Positions 24,079 to 33,333 of a stretch of 56,967 nt of DNA are shown here, in pieces (within the stretch, counting starts at the first letter, position 1; every line of letters starts with the position of its first letter). The stretch spans positions 1 to 56,967 of the forward strand of contig JAAXJX010000047.1 of the NCBI GenBank assembly GCA_012269595.1. Direction: 5' to 3'. This DNA comes from Planctomycetia bacterium. Lineage in GTDB: Bacteria; Planctomycetota; UBA8108; UBA1146. The translations under genes were made by a program, and so were the position numbers. The notes under the pieces were generated by a model. It was given only the letters and a program-made list of their open reading frames with translations, made no database searches and had not been told where the DNA came from.

Positions 24079-25020
24079 ATGTCCGGATTACAGATCCAGG
24101 AATTGATTGAGGCTGGAGTTCACTTCGGTCACCGTTCGAGCCGCTGGCACCCTGCCATGGCTCCCTACATTCACCAGAAACACAACAAGATTCACGTGAT
24201 TGATCTGCGCCAGACCGTGCGTGGCCTCGTTCGTGCCCAACACTTCCTTGAGAGCATTTGCGCTGCAGGTCATGAGGTCGTGTTTGTGGGGACCAAGTCC
24301 CAGGCCCGTGAAGTGGTACGTGAACAGTCCGGGCGTTGTGGCATGCACTTCTGTGTTCACCGCTGGCTCGGTGGAACCCTGACCAACTTCCAGACGATTC
24401 GCTCCCGCCTGCGCAGACTCGAAGAACTCGAACGTGACCTGGCAGACGCCGAGGACGGCAGCCGTGGCAAAAAGGAATTGGCCACGATGGAACGCGAGCG
24501 TCGCAAAATTTTCCGCAACCTTGAGGGTATCCGCAACATGAGTCGCATGCCCGGAGCCATGATCACTGTGGACATTCGCAGAGACGAGATTGCGGTTCGT
24601 GAAGCACGAAGCAAAGGGATCCCCGTGATCTCCATCGTCGATACCGATTGCGACCCGGGCATGGTTGACATTGCGATCCCCGGTAACGACGACGCCTACC
24701 GGAGCATTGAAGTGATCCTCAGCCGCCTTGCCGATTCCATCATTGCAGGAAGAGACAAGCTGGTGGCCCAGCAGGCTGAAGAGGCTGCTCGCAAAGCTTC
24801 CGAGGACAGAAAAGCCAAGGCCAAAGAGCAGACCCGCAATCTCACCAAGGAGAATCGGGCCAAGGAGTTCACTCCGCCACAGCCCGCGCCGGGTGCTGAT
24901 GCACCGGCCAATGCCAAGGCCAAACCCAAGTTGGTGGTGACTCCCGAAAAAGGATCCGGGAAGACCGACTCGGACAAGGAAACCCCCGCCAGCGATGCAG
25001 GCGAGAAACCAGCAGAATAA
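24079..25020 (+). CDS. rpsB: 30S ribosomal protein uS2 with Lys/Pro/Ala-rich tail
   Basis: A 313-residue S2. Residues 1-235 match the family (IQELIEAGVHFGHRSSRWHP, RWLGGTLTNFQTI, RMPGAMITVDIRRDE, IPVISIVDTDCDPG and IPGNDDAYRSIEVIL). Standard S2 is about 230-260 residues; here about 70 further residues form a charged, Ala/Lys/Pro-rich low-complexity tail. AAGGAA precedes the ATG. It leads the conserved rpsB-tsf-pyrH-frr cluster. Confidence 0.95.
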   Translation: MSGLQIQELIEAGVHFGHRSSRWHPAMAPYIHQKHNKIHVIDLRQTVRGLVRAQHFLESICAAGHEVVFVGTKSQAREVVREQSGRCGMHFCVHRWLGGTLTNFQTIRSRLRRLEELERDLADAEDGSRGKKELATMERERRKIFRNLEGIRNMSRMPGAMITVDIRRDEIAVREARSKGIPVISIVDTDCDPGMVDIAIPGNDDAYRSIEVILSRLADSIIAGRDKLVAQQAEEAARKASEDRKAKAKEQTRNLTKENRAKEFTPPQPAPGADAPANAKAKPKLVVTPEKGSGKTDSDKETPASDAGEKPAE

Positions 25021-25056
25021 TTGAACCCGGGCAAGCCGGGGCAGATCGGAGAACCG

Positions 25057-25647
25057 ATGAGTGATTTCAGTGCCAAGGATGTCGCTGAATTAAGACAGAA
25101 AACCGGTGTAGGCATGATGGAGTGCAAGAAAGCACTTCAGGAAGCCTCCGGTAACCTTGAGGCAGCAGTGGACCTGCTGCGTGCCCGTGGTGCACAAATG
25201 GCTGCCAAAAAAGCGGACCGTGCCACCAATCAGGGCTGGGTGGGCTCTTATGTTCATTCCAATGGAAAAATTGGCGTGATCGTAGAAGTCCTCTGTGAAA
25301 CCGATTTCGTTGCAAAGAATGATCAGTTCCAGGAATTGATCCGTGATATCGCCATGCATATCGCCGCCATGAACCCTCAGGCACTCAAGCCCGAGGAGTT
25401 GGACCAGGCTGCGGTCGAGCGTGAGCGAGCTGTCTTCATGGAGCAGGTTCAGGACAAGCCCGAGAACATTCGTGAAAACATTGTCGAGGGCAAGTTGAAC
25501 AAGTACTACTCCGAGGTTTGCCTTCTCAAGCAGGCCTTTATCAAAGACGACAAGAAGTCGATTGAGCAGGTCGTGACGGATGCGATTGCCACCATTGGTG
25601 AAAACATTCAGTTGACCCGTTTCCATCGCCTTGAAATCGGCAACTGA
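25057..25647 (+). CDS. tsf: Translation elongation factor Ts
   Basis: EF-Ts recycles EF-Tu from the GDP to the GTP form. The N-terminal UBA-like domain (AKDVAELRQKTGVGMMECKKAL) and the core with NGKIGVIVEVLCETDFVAKN are intact. At 196 residues it is the short form, lacking the second dimerisation subdomain of E. coli EF-Ts; short forms are known in several phyla. ATG 25057 with GGAGA is chosen over an in-frame TTG at 25021. It lies 36 bp after rpsB. Confidence 0.95.
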   Translation: MSDFSAKDVAELRQKTGVGMMECKKALQEASGNLEAAVDLLRARGAQMAAKKADRATNQGWVGSYVHSNGKIGVIVEVLCETDFVAKNDQFQELIRDIAMHIAAMNPQALKPEELDQAAVERERAVFMEQVQDKPENIRENIVEGKLNKYYSEVCLLKQAFIKDDKKSIEQVVTDAIATIGENIQLTRFHRLEIGN

Positions 25648-25666
25648 TCACCGGAAAGGCCTGACC

Positions 25667-26374
25667 TTGACGCGCAGAGTTCTGTTGAAAGTCAGTGGTG
25701 AGGCTCTGGGAGGCGAATCAGGAACCGGATTGTGTGCAGATTCTCTCGCCCGGCTGGCCAAACAGGTCAGCCGGGCGAGTTCTGATGTACAGATTGCCAT
25801 CGTTGTCGGTGCGGGGAATATCTGCAGGGGGCAGGATTGGCAAGATACGACATTGCCACAACCTCTCGCTGATTCCATTGGTATGGCCGCTACCCATGTC
25901 AATGCTTTGGCAATCCACGCCCGGTTGACGATCGAAGGGACCCGGTCCGTCGTCATGGGTGCAGGAGCCCCGGTTCCGCAAGTTCTCCCCTTTGAATCGA
26001 TGAGGGGGCGGGGCCTCCTGGAACAAGGGACTGTTCTCGTGCTCTCAGGAGGCACCGGAAACCCGTTTTTCACCACGGATACGTGTGCAACACTACGAGC
26101 GGCAGAATTGGGCTGTTCCGAGGTTCTCAAGGCAACCCGAGTGGATGGGGTCTACGACAAGGACCCGGAAAAACACGACGATGCCGTCAAATACGATTCG
26201 CTGACCTTTGACGAAGCCCTGGCTCTCAAATTGCGTGTCATGGACTCCACTGCATTCACCATGTGTAATGAACAGGGGCTCAATCTGAGAGTCTTTGACA
26301 TGAGCCCCGCAGGAGCGGTCGAGAAGGCCCTGCTGGGTCAACCTCTGGGAACTCTGGTGCATTCAGGGTCGTGA
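25667..26374 (+). CDS. pyrH: UMP kinase
   Basis: Phosphorylates UMP to UDP; hexameric amino-acid-kinase fold. Motifs: RRVLLKVSGEALGG at the start, VVGAGNICRGQ, DSIGMAATHVNALAI, VLSGGTGNPFFTTDT and VDGVYDKDPEKH. I chose TTG 25667 with GGAAAGG 8 nt upstream, giving 235 residues; a TTG at 25631 lies inside tsf and would add nonfamily residues. It sits between tsf and frr as in most bacteria. Confidence 0.95.
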   Translation: MTRRVLLKVSGEALGGESGTGLCADSLARLAKQVSRASSDVQIAIVVGAGNICRGQDWQDTTLPQPLADSIGMAATHVNALAIHARLTIEGTRSVVMGAGAPVPQVLPFESMRGRGLLEQGTVLVLSGGTGNPFFTTDTCATLRAAELGCSEVLKATRVDGVYDKDPEKHDDAVKYDSLTFDEALALKLRVMDSTAFTMCNEQGLNLRVFDMSPAGAVEKALLGQPLGTLVHSGS

Positions 26375-26427
26375 GTCCTCCTGGCCCCCCGGGCTGTAGA
26401 CAGCGAAACTGCCATGAAAGGAATCGA

Positions 26428-26985
26428 ATGATCGACGAAACTGTTCTGGACGCGGAAGAGCGCATGTCCAAAGCCCTGGATTTCATGAGGGACGAGTTCC
26501 GTGGAATGCGGACAGGCAGAGCTCACCCCGGCCTGGTGGAGACCATTCGGGTGGACTACTACGGTACGGCGACTCCGATCAAGGACATGGCCAGCATTTC
26601 CGTGCCGGAAGCGGATCAGATTGTCATCAAACCTTTTGATGCCAATGCCATCGGCGACATGGAAAAAGGCCTTCTGGCCTCTGATTTGGGGATCACACCC
26701 CAAAATGACGGAAAATTGATCCGTTTGAAGGTTCCGCCCCTGTCAGAGGAGCGCAGGAAGCAATTGGTCTCCCGGGCCAAGGAAATCGCCGAAGAATCGC
26801 GAATTTCCATGAGAAATGTCCGTCGGGATGCCAATAAAACCTTTGAAACCTCCAAAAAAGACGGTGAAATCTCAGAAGATGAGTTGTCCTCCAGCAAGGA
26901 TCGAATTCAGGAGATTCTCAAATCTCTGGAGAAACAGGTCGACGAGGATCTCAAAAAGAAGACCGCCGAGTTGATGGAAATTTGA
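26428..26985 (+). CDS. frr: Ribosome recycling factor
   Basis: A 185-residue RRF, which with EF-G splits ribosomes after termination. Signature elements: RTGRAHPGLVETIRVDYYG, then MASISVPEADQIVIKPFD and VPPLSEERRKQLVSRAKEIAEE. Domain II is inserted between the long helices as usual. The ATG at 26428 follows AAAGGAATCG. It ends the rpsB-tsf-pyrH-frr cluster; two tRNA genes follow after 57 bp. Confidence 0.96.
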   Translation: MIDETVLDAEERMSKALDFMRDEFRGMRTGRAHPGLVETIRVDYYGTATPIKDMASISVPEADQIVIKPFDANAIGDMEKGLLASDLGITPQNDGKLIRLKVPPLSEERRKQLVSRAKEIAEESRISMRNVRRDANKTFETSKKDGEISEDELSSSKDRIQEILKSLEKQVDEDLKKKTAELMEI

Positions 26986-27042
26986 AATTCGGCGGGGATG
27001 ATGTTGACGGGCAATTTTTGTCTCGGTAGTCTCCCGTGTTCC

Positions 27043-27115
27043 GGGAGCATAGCTCAGTTGGTAGAGCAACGCCCTTTTAAGGCGTCGGTCGATGGTTCGA
27101 GCCCATCTGCTCTCA
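27043..27115 (+). tRNA. tRNA-Lys(TTT)
   Basis: The acceptor GGGAGCA pairs with TGCTCTC. The D arm is GCTC/GAGC. The anticodon stem ACGCC/GGCGT holds loop CTTTTAA, so the anticodon is TTT. The T arm is GATGG-TTCGAGC-CCATC and the discriminator is A. CCA is not encoded, unlike the Ala and Gln tRNAs here. Confidence 0.95.
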
Positions 27116-27126
27116 CTTTGAAATTA

Positions 27127-27201
27127 GGCCCCATCGTCTAGTCAGGTCTAGGACATCAGGTTTTCATCCTGAGAACAGGGGTTCGAATCCCCTTGGGGTC
27201 A
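27127..27201 (+). tRNA. tRNA-Glu(TTC)
   Basis: The acceptor GGCCCCA pairs with TGGGGTC. The anticodon stem TCAGG/CCTGA holds loop TTTTCAT, so the anticodon is TTC. The T arm is AGGGG-TTCGAAT-CCCCT and CCA is not encoded. It lies 11 bp after tRNA-Lys, clearly on one transcript, and is followed by a terminator. Confidence 0.95.
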
Positions 27202-27210
27202 CTTAAATAC

Positions 27211-27246
27211 CAGGTCGGTGCCTTCGGGTACCGGCCTGTTTTTTTA
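27211..27246 (+). terminator. Intrinsic terminator of the Lys-Glu tRNA transcript
   Basis: A 12-bp stem (CAGGTCGGTGCC with GGTACCGGCCTG, two G-T pairs) around a TTCG tetraloop is followed by an uninterrupted T run. It lies 9 bp after tRNA-Glu. Confidence 0.9.
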
Positions 27247-27432
27247 TGGCTTTCTGGCAACAAAAAACCTGCCAGCCCAGGTTCTATTTCCACTTCTTTT
27301 CGATCTAACGACCTTTCCTGTCCCGAATTGGCGACATTTCGCTCCAGCAGGAGTCGTGATTCAATTCAATGACGCCACATTTTCGATACGATTGGGATAT
27401 TGGGAATAAAGGATTTCACGTTGGGAGGTCCC

Positions 27433-28599
27433 ATGGACAAGTTCGAAGGTGCCGATTTCTACATTCTTGATGACGTGTTGACGGAAGAGCAGCGTCTGAT
27501 CAGGGATACGGTCCGCGACTTTGTGGACGATCAGATTGTCGACATCATCGATGACTGCTTCATGGAAGACCGATTTCCCAATCAGGTGATTCCCATGCTG
27601 GGTGAGCTGGGCCTCCTCGGTGCGAACCTTGAGGGGTACGAATGTGCCGGGCTCGACAACACCGCCTACGGTTTGATCATGCAAGAGCTTGAGCGTGGTG
27701 ACAGTGGCCTCAGATCTTTTGTCAGTGTCCAGGGTGGTCTGGTCATGTACCCGATCCATCGCTACGGATCCGAAGAGCAAAAGCAGAAGTTCCTTCCTGA
27801 ACTTGCTGCCGGAAGAATGATCGGCTGTTTCGGCCTGACGGAACCGGACTACGGTTCCAATCCCAGTGGAATGATCACCCATGCCGTCGAAGACGGTGAC
27901 AGTTACGTGCTCAACGGCAACAAGATGTGGATCACCAATGGTTGCGTCGCTGACGTCGCCGTTGTCTGGGCAAAGCTGGATGGTCGTATCAAAGGCTTCC
28001 TTGTCGAAAAAGGAACCGAGGGATTCAGCACGACCAAACAGGAAAAGAAGTTTTCCCTGAGGGCTTCCATTACCAGTGAACTTCATTTCCAGGATTGCAG
28101 AATCCCCAAGTCGAACATGTTGCCTGAAGCGGATGGTCTGGGTGGACCGCTCTCTTGTCTGACACAGGCTCGCTATGGCATCGCCTGGGGAGCCACGGGG
28201 GCAGCGATGGCCTGTTTCGACGCTGCCAAAAGTTACTCCCTGAGCCGAATCCAGTTCGACAAGCCCATCGCCAGCTTCCAGCTGGTCCAGCAGAAGCTGG
28301 CAGAGATGTTTACGGAGATCACCAAGGCTCAACTGCTGAACCTGCGACTCTCCCAGCTCAAGGAATCCGGCAAGATGACGGCACAACACGTCTCCATGGC
28401 CAAGCGAAACAATGTGCACTGGGCCCTTGAGATCGCCCGAAGTGCCAGGGATTTGCTTGGTGCAAATGGTGTCACTCACGAATACCCGGTGGGGCGTCAC
28501 ATGCTGAATCTTGAGTCGGTCAAGACCTACGAGGGAACCCATGACATCCACTCCTTGATCCTCGGCCACGAAATCACAGGTATTCCCGCCTACAAGTAG
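27433..28599 (+). CDS. gcdH: Glutaryl-CoA dehydrogenase
   Basis: A 388-residue flavoenzyme of the acyl-CoA dehydrogenase family that oxidises and decarboxylates glutaryl-CoA to crotonyl-CoA in lysine and tryptophan breakdown. The match to GcdH runs the whole length: LRSFVSVQ with Arg94 (binds the glutaryl carboxylate), CFGLTEP, MWITNG, ARYGIAWG, and the catalytic Glu367 in TYEGTHDIH. One change from the usual pattern is GSNP where GSDP is common. GGGAGG precedes the ATG. The products could feed the thiolase and FadJ-type enzymes encoded about 10 kb downstream. Confidence 0.92.
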   Translation: MDKFEGADFYILDDVLTEEQRLIRDTVRDFVDDQIVDIIDDCFMEDRFPNQVIPMLGELGLLGANLEGYECAGLDNTAYGLIMQELERGDSGLRSFVSVQGGLVMYPIHRYGSEEQKQKFLPELAAGRMIGCFGLTEPDYGSNPSGMITHAVEDGDSYVLNGNKMWITNGCVADVAVVWAKLDGRIKGFLVEKGTEGFSTTKQEKKFSLRASITSELHFQDCRIPKSNMLPEADGLGGPLSCLTQARYGIAWGATGAAMACFDAAKSYSLSRIQFDKPIASFQLVQQKLAEMFTEITKAQLLNLRLSQLKESGKMTAQHVSMAKRNNVHWALEIARSARDLLGANGVTHEYPVGRHMLNLESVKTYEGTHDIHSLILGHEITGIPAYK

Positions 28600-28676
28600 G
28601 TTTCCCAACTGGCTGTGACGAAATTCCCGAAATCGTGTATGCTTCTCATGGCACCGATTCAGTGGGGGATTTCCGT

Positions 28677-30920
28677 ATGGACCATCAGGATTTCATCAAG
28701 AAGTTTCGTTCCTCGTCGATCGACCGCTTCGAATCCCGTCAAAGGATTCGCAGTTTTTCCAATTTCCTCGACGACTTTCTGGCCAATCCCTATCCCTACC
28801 TACGCAACTCAGCTCGCTACCTCCTCGATGTCTTTGAGCATTACGGTACAGAGGATGTCAACCGCGTGGGGGTCATGGATCGCCGCTGGAAATTGTTCGA
28901 TCTTGAACATGGCGATCTTTCTGAAAATCTGGTCGGGCAAGAGCGCGTCCAGAATTCCATCTACATGAAGCTTCGGCAATTCGCCCGCAGCGGCAAGGCG
29001 GATCGCCTGCTGTTGCTGCATGGCCCCAATGGTTCGGCGAAATCCACAACGATCAACTCCATGATGGAAGGCATGCATCAGTACAGCATCCTTCCCGAAG
29101 GGGCTTTGTATCGATTTAACTGGATCTTCCCGGAAAAAAATGTGGAGACGGGGCGGATCGGATTTGACGAAGAGGAGCCTGAGAATTCAGGAACCTACGC
29201 CTTTCTTGATGCCAAGGACATCGGTTCGATCATTCGCTGTGAGTTGAAAGACTCACCCTTGTTGTTGATACCCCGTGCAGAACGCCGGGAACTGGTCGAA
29301 CATGCCCTGAGCCTTCACCCTGAAATTGCTCAAAAAGAGAACTTCAATTTCGATTGGGTTTTTGAGTTCGATCTCAGTCAAAAGAGCAAGTGGATCTATG
29401 AAGCGCTCCTTGGCGCGCACCAGGGGGACTGGCTTGAAGTCATGCGTCATGTTCAGGTCGAACGTTTCTTCCATTCCAAGAAGTACCGACTCGGATGCAT
29501 ATCGATTGAACCCCAGGGCAACATTGACGCTCAGGTCCGTCCCGTTGGGTTCAACGGAGACGCCTTGCCCACTATTTTGCACGGTCTTCCCCTCTATGAG
29601 GTCGACGGCGACCTTATCGCTGCGAATCGGGGGCTTTGTGAATACTCCGACTTCCTCAAGAGACCTCCTGAAACCAACAAGTACCTCTTGACGACCTCCG
29701 AGAAGGGCACGATCCAATTGCCCAACTTCCGTGCGCATCTGGACCTGGTTCTTTCCGGAAGTGCCAATGAGAAGCAACTCAACATGTTCAAAAGGACGCC
29801 GGATTTCTCCTCCTTCAAAGGCAGGCTGGCTCTCGTTCGCGTGCCTTACCTGCTGCAGTACTCGAAGGAAGCCGCACTTTATCGTCGTCAGATCGACCGC
29901 CACACGGCAGGTGGGTCCGTTGCGCCGCATACTGCTGAAATGGCCGCCCTCTGGGTCGTCCTGACGCGCTTGAAGCGCCCCTCACCCAAGAACCATTCAC
30001 CTGATCTGGCGCCCGTGGTGGCACGCCTGACGCCTCTACAGAAGGCCCTGCTCTATGATCACGGCGAAACCCCTATCGGAATGAAGGAGGAGGAGCGGAA
30101 GCTCCTCTGCCAGAATGTCCGTAATCTCCGAGAGGAACATGAAAGCAGCGAAGGCGAATTTGAGGGCATTTACGGCAGTGAATACGAAGGTCGACGAGGG
30201 GCTTCTCCCCGTGAAATGCTGACCCTGATCGCTGCTGCCTCTGAAAATGAAAAATGGCACAGCCTGTCTCCACTTTCGATTCTTGATGAACTGGAGAGCT
30301 TTATTCGCGAATCCAGCGTCCACGACTTCCTGCGGTTGGCTGTGGATAATGGGTACCATGACTGCAAACAGTTCATTTCCGACGTACGCAGCCATTACCT
30401 GAACACGGTGCGCAGTGAAGTCTTCGACTGTCTTTCCTTCGTTGAAGAAGGAGAGTTCAACAGACTTTTCTCGGACTACTTCAACCATGTCAAATCGAGT
30501 GAGATTGGTGAGAGTCTCTATTCCGATTCTGTCAACGAGTTCATTCAGCCTTCCGAGGAGTTCATGTCCGAGATAGAGGGCAAGCTCAACATCCATGACA
30601 GCGCGAAGGAGTTTCGATCGAGTTTGCTGAGCCGAATTGGCGCATATGCGACGGAGAACCCCGACGAGGATCTCGACTACTCTCGTGTTTTCCCTGAAGT
30701 CTACAATGATCTGAAACAGAACTTCTGGGCTTCCAGGAAATCAGAAATTCAGGTGGCCCTTCTCAATGTGCTGAAGTTCTTCTCTGCGGATGAAGGCCAA
30801 CTTTCAAATGACGAAAGAGGCTCTGTACGAGAAACTCTGGATAACATGGAGAGCCGCTACGGTTACGACGAGAACAGTGCCAGAGACGTCATCGGGTTTA
30901 TCGTCAGTCAGGATCGGTGA
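28677..30920 (+). CDS. prkA: PrkA-family serine protein kinase / AAA protein
   Basis: A 747-residue PrkA-type protein, longer than the usual 640-650. It has an AAA-like ATPase domain with Walker A GPNGSAKST at about 114-122 and LVGQERVQNSIYMKL before it. A C-terminal kinase-like region follows with ARDVIGFIVSQDR at the end. PrkA in Bacillus and YeaG in E. coli respond to starvation and usually sit with yeaH and spoVR; neither partner is present here. ATG 28677 has GGGGGA upstream; an earlier GTG at 28635 lacks a site. Its role as kinase or protease is debated in the literature. Confidence 0.85.
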   Translation: MDHQDFIKKFRSSSIDRFESRQRIRSFSNFLDDFLANPYPYLRNSARYLLDVFEHYGTEDVNRVGVMDRRWKLFDLEHGDLSENLVGQERVQNSIYMKLRQFARSGKADRLLLLHGPNGSAKSTTINSMMEGMHQYSILPEGALYRFNWIFPEKNVETGRIGFDEEEPENSGTYAFLDAKDIGSIIRCELKDSPLLLIPRAERRELVEHALSLHPEIAQKENFNFDWVFEFDLSQKSKWIYEALLGAHQGDWLEVMRHVQVERFFHSKKYRLGCISIEPQGNIDAQVRPVGFNGDALPTILHGLPLYEVDGDLIAANRGLCEYSDFLKRPPETNKYLLTTSEKGTIQLPNFRAHLDLVLSGSANEKQLNMFKRTPDFSSFKGRLALVRVPYLLQYSKEAALYRRQIDRHTAGGSVAPHTAEMAALWVVLTRLKRPSPKNHSPDLAPVVARLTPLQKALLYDHGETPIGMKEEERKLLCQNVRNLREEHESSEGEFEGIYGSEYEGRRGASPREMLTLIAAASENEKWHSLSPLSILDELESFIRESSVHDFLRLAVDNGYHDCKQFISDVRSHYLNTVRSEVFDCLSFVEEGEFNRLFSDYFNHVKSSEIGESLYSDSVNEFIQPSEEFMSEIEGKLNIHDSAKEFRSSLLSRIGAYATENPDEDLDYSRVFPEVYNDLKQNFWASRKSEIQVALLNVLKFFSADEGQLSNDERGSVRETLDNMESRYGYDENSARDVIGFIVSQDR

Positions 30921-30947
30921 ATCACGATTTGTCCCGGGAATTGAATC

Positions 30948-32021
30948 TCAGGACTTAAAGGGGGGAGTCGTATCGGCAAAATGCTGAAACATGCGACTCC
31001 AAAGTCCGGGTCTGCCGTATTCCGATTGGGGAGGCCCTGCCTTCAATTCACCTGATTCTTCGAGGATCCTCTCCAGAACCCGGTCTGGGTCAATTCCTTC
31101 CGCCTCAGCATGAACACTGAGTCCCAGTCGGTGCCTCAATGCTGGATAAACCACAGCATCGAGATCTTCATCAGTGACCGTATTGCGCTCGTACATTGCA
31201 GCACGGGAGCGGGCAGTGGACAGGATCGATTGAACCCCCCTTGGCCCTGATCCATGGGTCAGGAGCTCATTGGTTGCTTCCGGAACCCCGTCTTCGCCTG
31301 GCCGTGTGGCCCTCACCATGCGAGTTGCTCTCTGAATCTGGAACTCGGGGATCTCGACTCGAGCGACTTCCTTCAAAGCCTCTCCAAGCCAATTACCCGG
31401 GACAACGGATTCCAGAGGTGAATCGATTCGGGAGGTGGTAGCAGAAACAACGTCCAATTCCTCGTCTGCATTTGGGTAGTCCATCAACACCTGGAAGGTG
31501 AAACGGTCCAACTGCGTAAAGGGCAATGGGTAAGTGCCTTCTTGTTCAAGAGGGTTTTGTGTCGCCATGACGAAAAACGGATCAGGCAATCGATGCCTTT
31601 CACCCATCACGGTGACAAACCCCTCTTCCATCGCCTCCAGCATCGCAGCCTGTGTTTTGGGGGGAGTGCGATTAATTTCGTCGCCCAGAATCATGTTTGC
31701 GAAGAGGGGGCCCTTTACAAAGGAGAAGGCCCGGCTACCCGACGCTCCGGTCTTGTCGAGCAGGGTGGATCCGGTGATATCCTGTGGCATCAGGTCAGGG
31801 GTAAACTGAATCCGGTTGAAGTCGAGTTGAAGTAATTCGGAAATCGATCGAACGAGCAGGGTTTTTGCCAGCCCCGGAACCCCCATCACAAGCACATGCC
31901 CTGCTGACAGCATTGAGATCAAGACCTGGTCGATGACTTGCTCTTGGCCGACAATCCTTTGAGCAAGACCCTCCCTCAAGCGATCTCGAACGGAAGCAAT
32001 GTTTTCGAATTGATCTTTCAA
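30948..32021 (-). CDS. MoxR-family AAA+ ATPase
   Basis: A 357-residue MoxR protein: Walker A GVPGLAKT at 47-54, Walker B LGDEINRTPPKTQAAMLEAM, sensor region FVMATQNPLEQEGTYPLPFTQLDRF and the helical lid. MoxR ATPases act as chaperones for metal insertion or for VWA-domain partners and usually lie beside DUF58 and VWA genes. Here the neighbour is mazG (ATGA overlap at 32018-32021), and the VWA genes are elsewhere in the window. It converges on prkA with 27 bp between the stops. Confidence 0.9.
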   Translation of the reverse strand: MKDQFENIASVRDRLREGLAQRIVGQEQVIDQVLISMLSAGHVLVMGVPGLAKTLLVRSISELLQLDFNRIQFTPDLMPQDITGSTLLDKTGASGSRAFSFVKGPLFANMILGDEINRTPPKTQAAMLEAMEEGFVTVMGERHRLPDPFFVMATQNPLEQEGTYPLPFTQLDRFTFQVLMDYPNADEELDVVSATTSRIDSPLESVVPGNWLGEALKEVARVEIPEFQIQRATRMVRATRPGEDGVPEATNELLTHGSGPRGVQSILSTARSRAAMYERNTVTDEDLDAVVYPALRHRLGLSVHAEAEGIDPDRVLERILEESGELKAGPPQSEYGRPGLWSRMFQHFADTTPPFKS

Positions 32022-32815
32022 CCCTGCGACTCCTGTCCTTTTCCTTCATCCCACTTGCCCTGCTGATACCACTCTTCCAGTTCTTCCAGCGAGGCGTGGG
32101 GCCTGTCACCCAGTTGACGATCCACTGTGCGAAATCGATCCTCGAAGCGTCTCAGCGCTCGATTCAGGGCTGTTTCCGGGTCAACTCCACACTTTCTGGC
32201 GACACTCGAGACCGCAAACAGCAGATCTCCGATTTCATGCTCGACAGCAGCCTCGTCTCCTTCGGCCAACGCTTCCGCAAGCTCGAATCTCTCTTCTTCA
32301 ACCTTTGCGAGTGCGCCCGCGGAATCGGGCCAGTCGAACCCTACTTCTGCCACCATTTTACCGACCCTGTCGGCTCTGGAGAGAGCAGGGAGAGAAGCGG
32401 GCAACGACCGTATTGTCGATCGGACCTCGGTGGCTTCTCCGTTCTCATTCTTTTCTTCCTGTTTGATCCGCTCCCATTGTTTACGGACTTCCTCAGGATT
32501 CTCTGCATTTGCATCTCCGAAGACATGGGGATGTCGACGGATTAACTTGTCTGAGATCTCTTCCGCGATCTTCTCCAACGTGAAATCATTTTGTTCTTCA
32601 GCTACGCGTGCCTGAAGAAAGACATTCATCAAAAGATCGCCCAGTTCTTCACAGACCTTCCGGGGGTCTCCCTGAAGAATGGCTTCGCTGACTTCATGAG
32701 CCTCTTCCAGAAGAAAAGGCCTCAGGGATTCACGGGTTTGTTCGAGATCCCAGGGGCAACCTCCTGGGGATCTCAAGCGATCGATGATCGATTTCAGTCG
32801 TTGAATCTGTTCCAT
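32018..32815 (-). CDS. mazG: Nucleoside triphosphate pyrophosphohydrolase MazG
   Basis: A 265-residue protein with two MazG domains. The first has CPWDLEQTRESLRPFLLEEAHEV and EELGDLLMNVFLQARV; the second has EEERFELAEAL and EHEIGDLLFAV. The paired EExxE and ExxD motifs bind Mg2+. The enzyme hydrolyses NTPs to NMP and pyrophosphate and in E. coli lowers ppGpp signalling under starvation. It is the first gene of a coupled pair with the MoxR ATPase. Confidence 0.93.
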   Translation of the reverse strand: MEQIQRLKSIIDRLRSPGGCPWDLEQTRESLRPFLLEEAHEVSEAILQGDPRKVCEELGDLLMNVFLQARVAEEQNDFTLEKIAEEISDKLIRRHPHVFGDANAENPEEVRKQWERIKQEEKNENGEATEVRSTIRSLPASLPALSRADRVGKMVAEVGFDWPDSAGALAKVEEERFELAEALAEGDEAAVEHEIGDLLFAVSSVARKCGVDPETALNRALRRFEDRFRTVDRQLGDRPHASLEELEEWYQQGKWDEGKGQESQG

Positions 32816-32865
32816 GTATCTGAATCACAGTTTCCGAATCTCCCGCTTGCGAGAGTGGGAGACCA

Positions 32866-33210
32866 CTACTTTCTTTGAATCACAAGAGTTCTGTTGGGCA
32901 CTTTGCCTCCGCGGAGGTCAACGATTCGCAAATTCTTGTCGTTGTCCCTGAAGACGAGTGAGTAATTTCCAGAGGTGCCATTCACCGAAAGCAGTTCACC
33001 AAAGTCAGTAGGAATGACTCCAGCGGTCTGTTCTTTCCATTTGGGTGCGGATTGGGCCTCTGCCTCTGTCGTTGCGGATAACGGAGAGGGGACACCGGTC
33101 ACCCAGAGAATTCCGAAAGTCATCGTCAGTGCCACCAGAATCAAATCCCTGAAGGAGAGGCCCTGCCGAGTATCTCTGTCAGCTCCAATACGGCGTGTTG
33201 TGTCAGTCAT
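32866..33210 (-). CDS. Small membrane-anchored hypothetical protein
   Basis: I do not recognise this 114-residue protein. A basic N-terminus (about 1-20) leads into one hydrophobic segment (DLILVALTMTFGILWVTGV), followed by a periplasmic domain of about 65 residues with VNGTSGNYSLVFRDNDKNLRIVDL, which looks like a small beta sandwich or barrel. GGAGCAC precedes the ATG. It lies upstream of mazG with 50 bp between and is divergent from argS. Confidence 0.6.
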   Translation of the reverse strand: MTDTTRRIGADRDTRQGLSFRDLILVALTMTFGILWVTGVPSPLSATTEAEAQSAPKWKEQTAGVIPTDFGELLSVNGTSGNYSLVFRDNDKNLRIVDLRGGKVPNRTLVIQRK

Positions 33211-33255
33211 TTGTGCTCCAAATCCAAAAAGAAGGTCTCAGTTTGCCCGGAGCCC

Positions 33256-33283
33256 TTGGTCTCCAGTCCCACTTCACTATAAA
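33256..33283 (+). promoter_or_regulatory. Candidate promoter of argS
   Basis: TTGGTC (33256-33261) and TATAAA (33278-33283) are spaced 16 bp and lie about 50 bp before the argS ATG, inside a 123-bp divergent intergenic region. Confidence 0.45.
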
Positions 33284-33333
33284 ATGCCCTGCAAATCCAT
33301 TCGAGGACCACTTTTCGGGATGGAGTCGCAGAA

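Noticed and set aside
26371-26427. Longer frr start
   Set aside because: The extra residues (SPPGPPGCRQRN) match no RRF; ATG 26428 with AAAGGAATCG gives the standard N-terminus.
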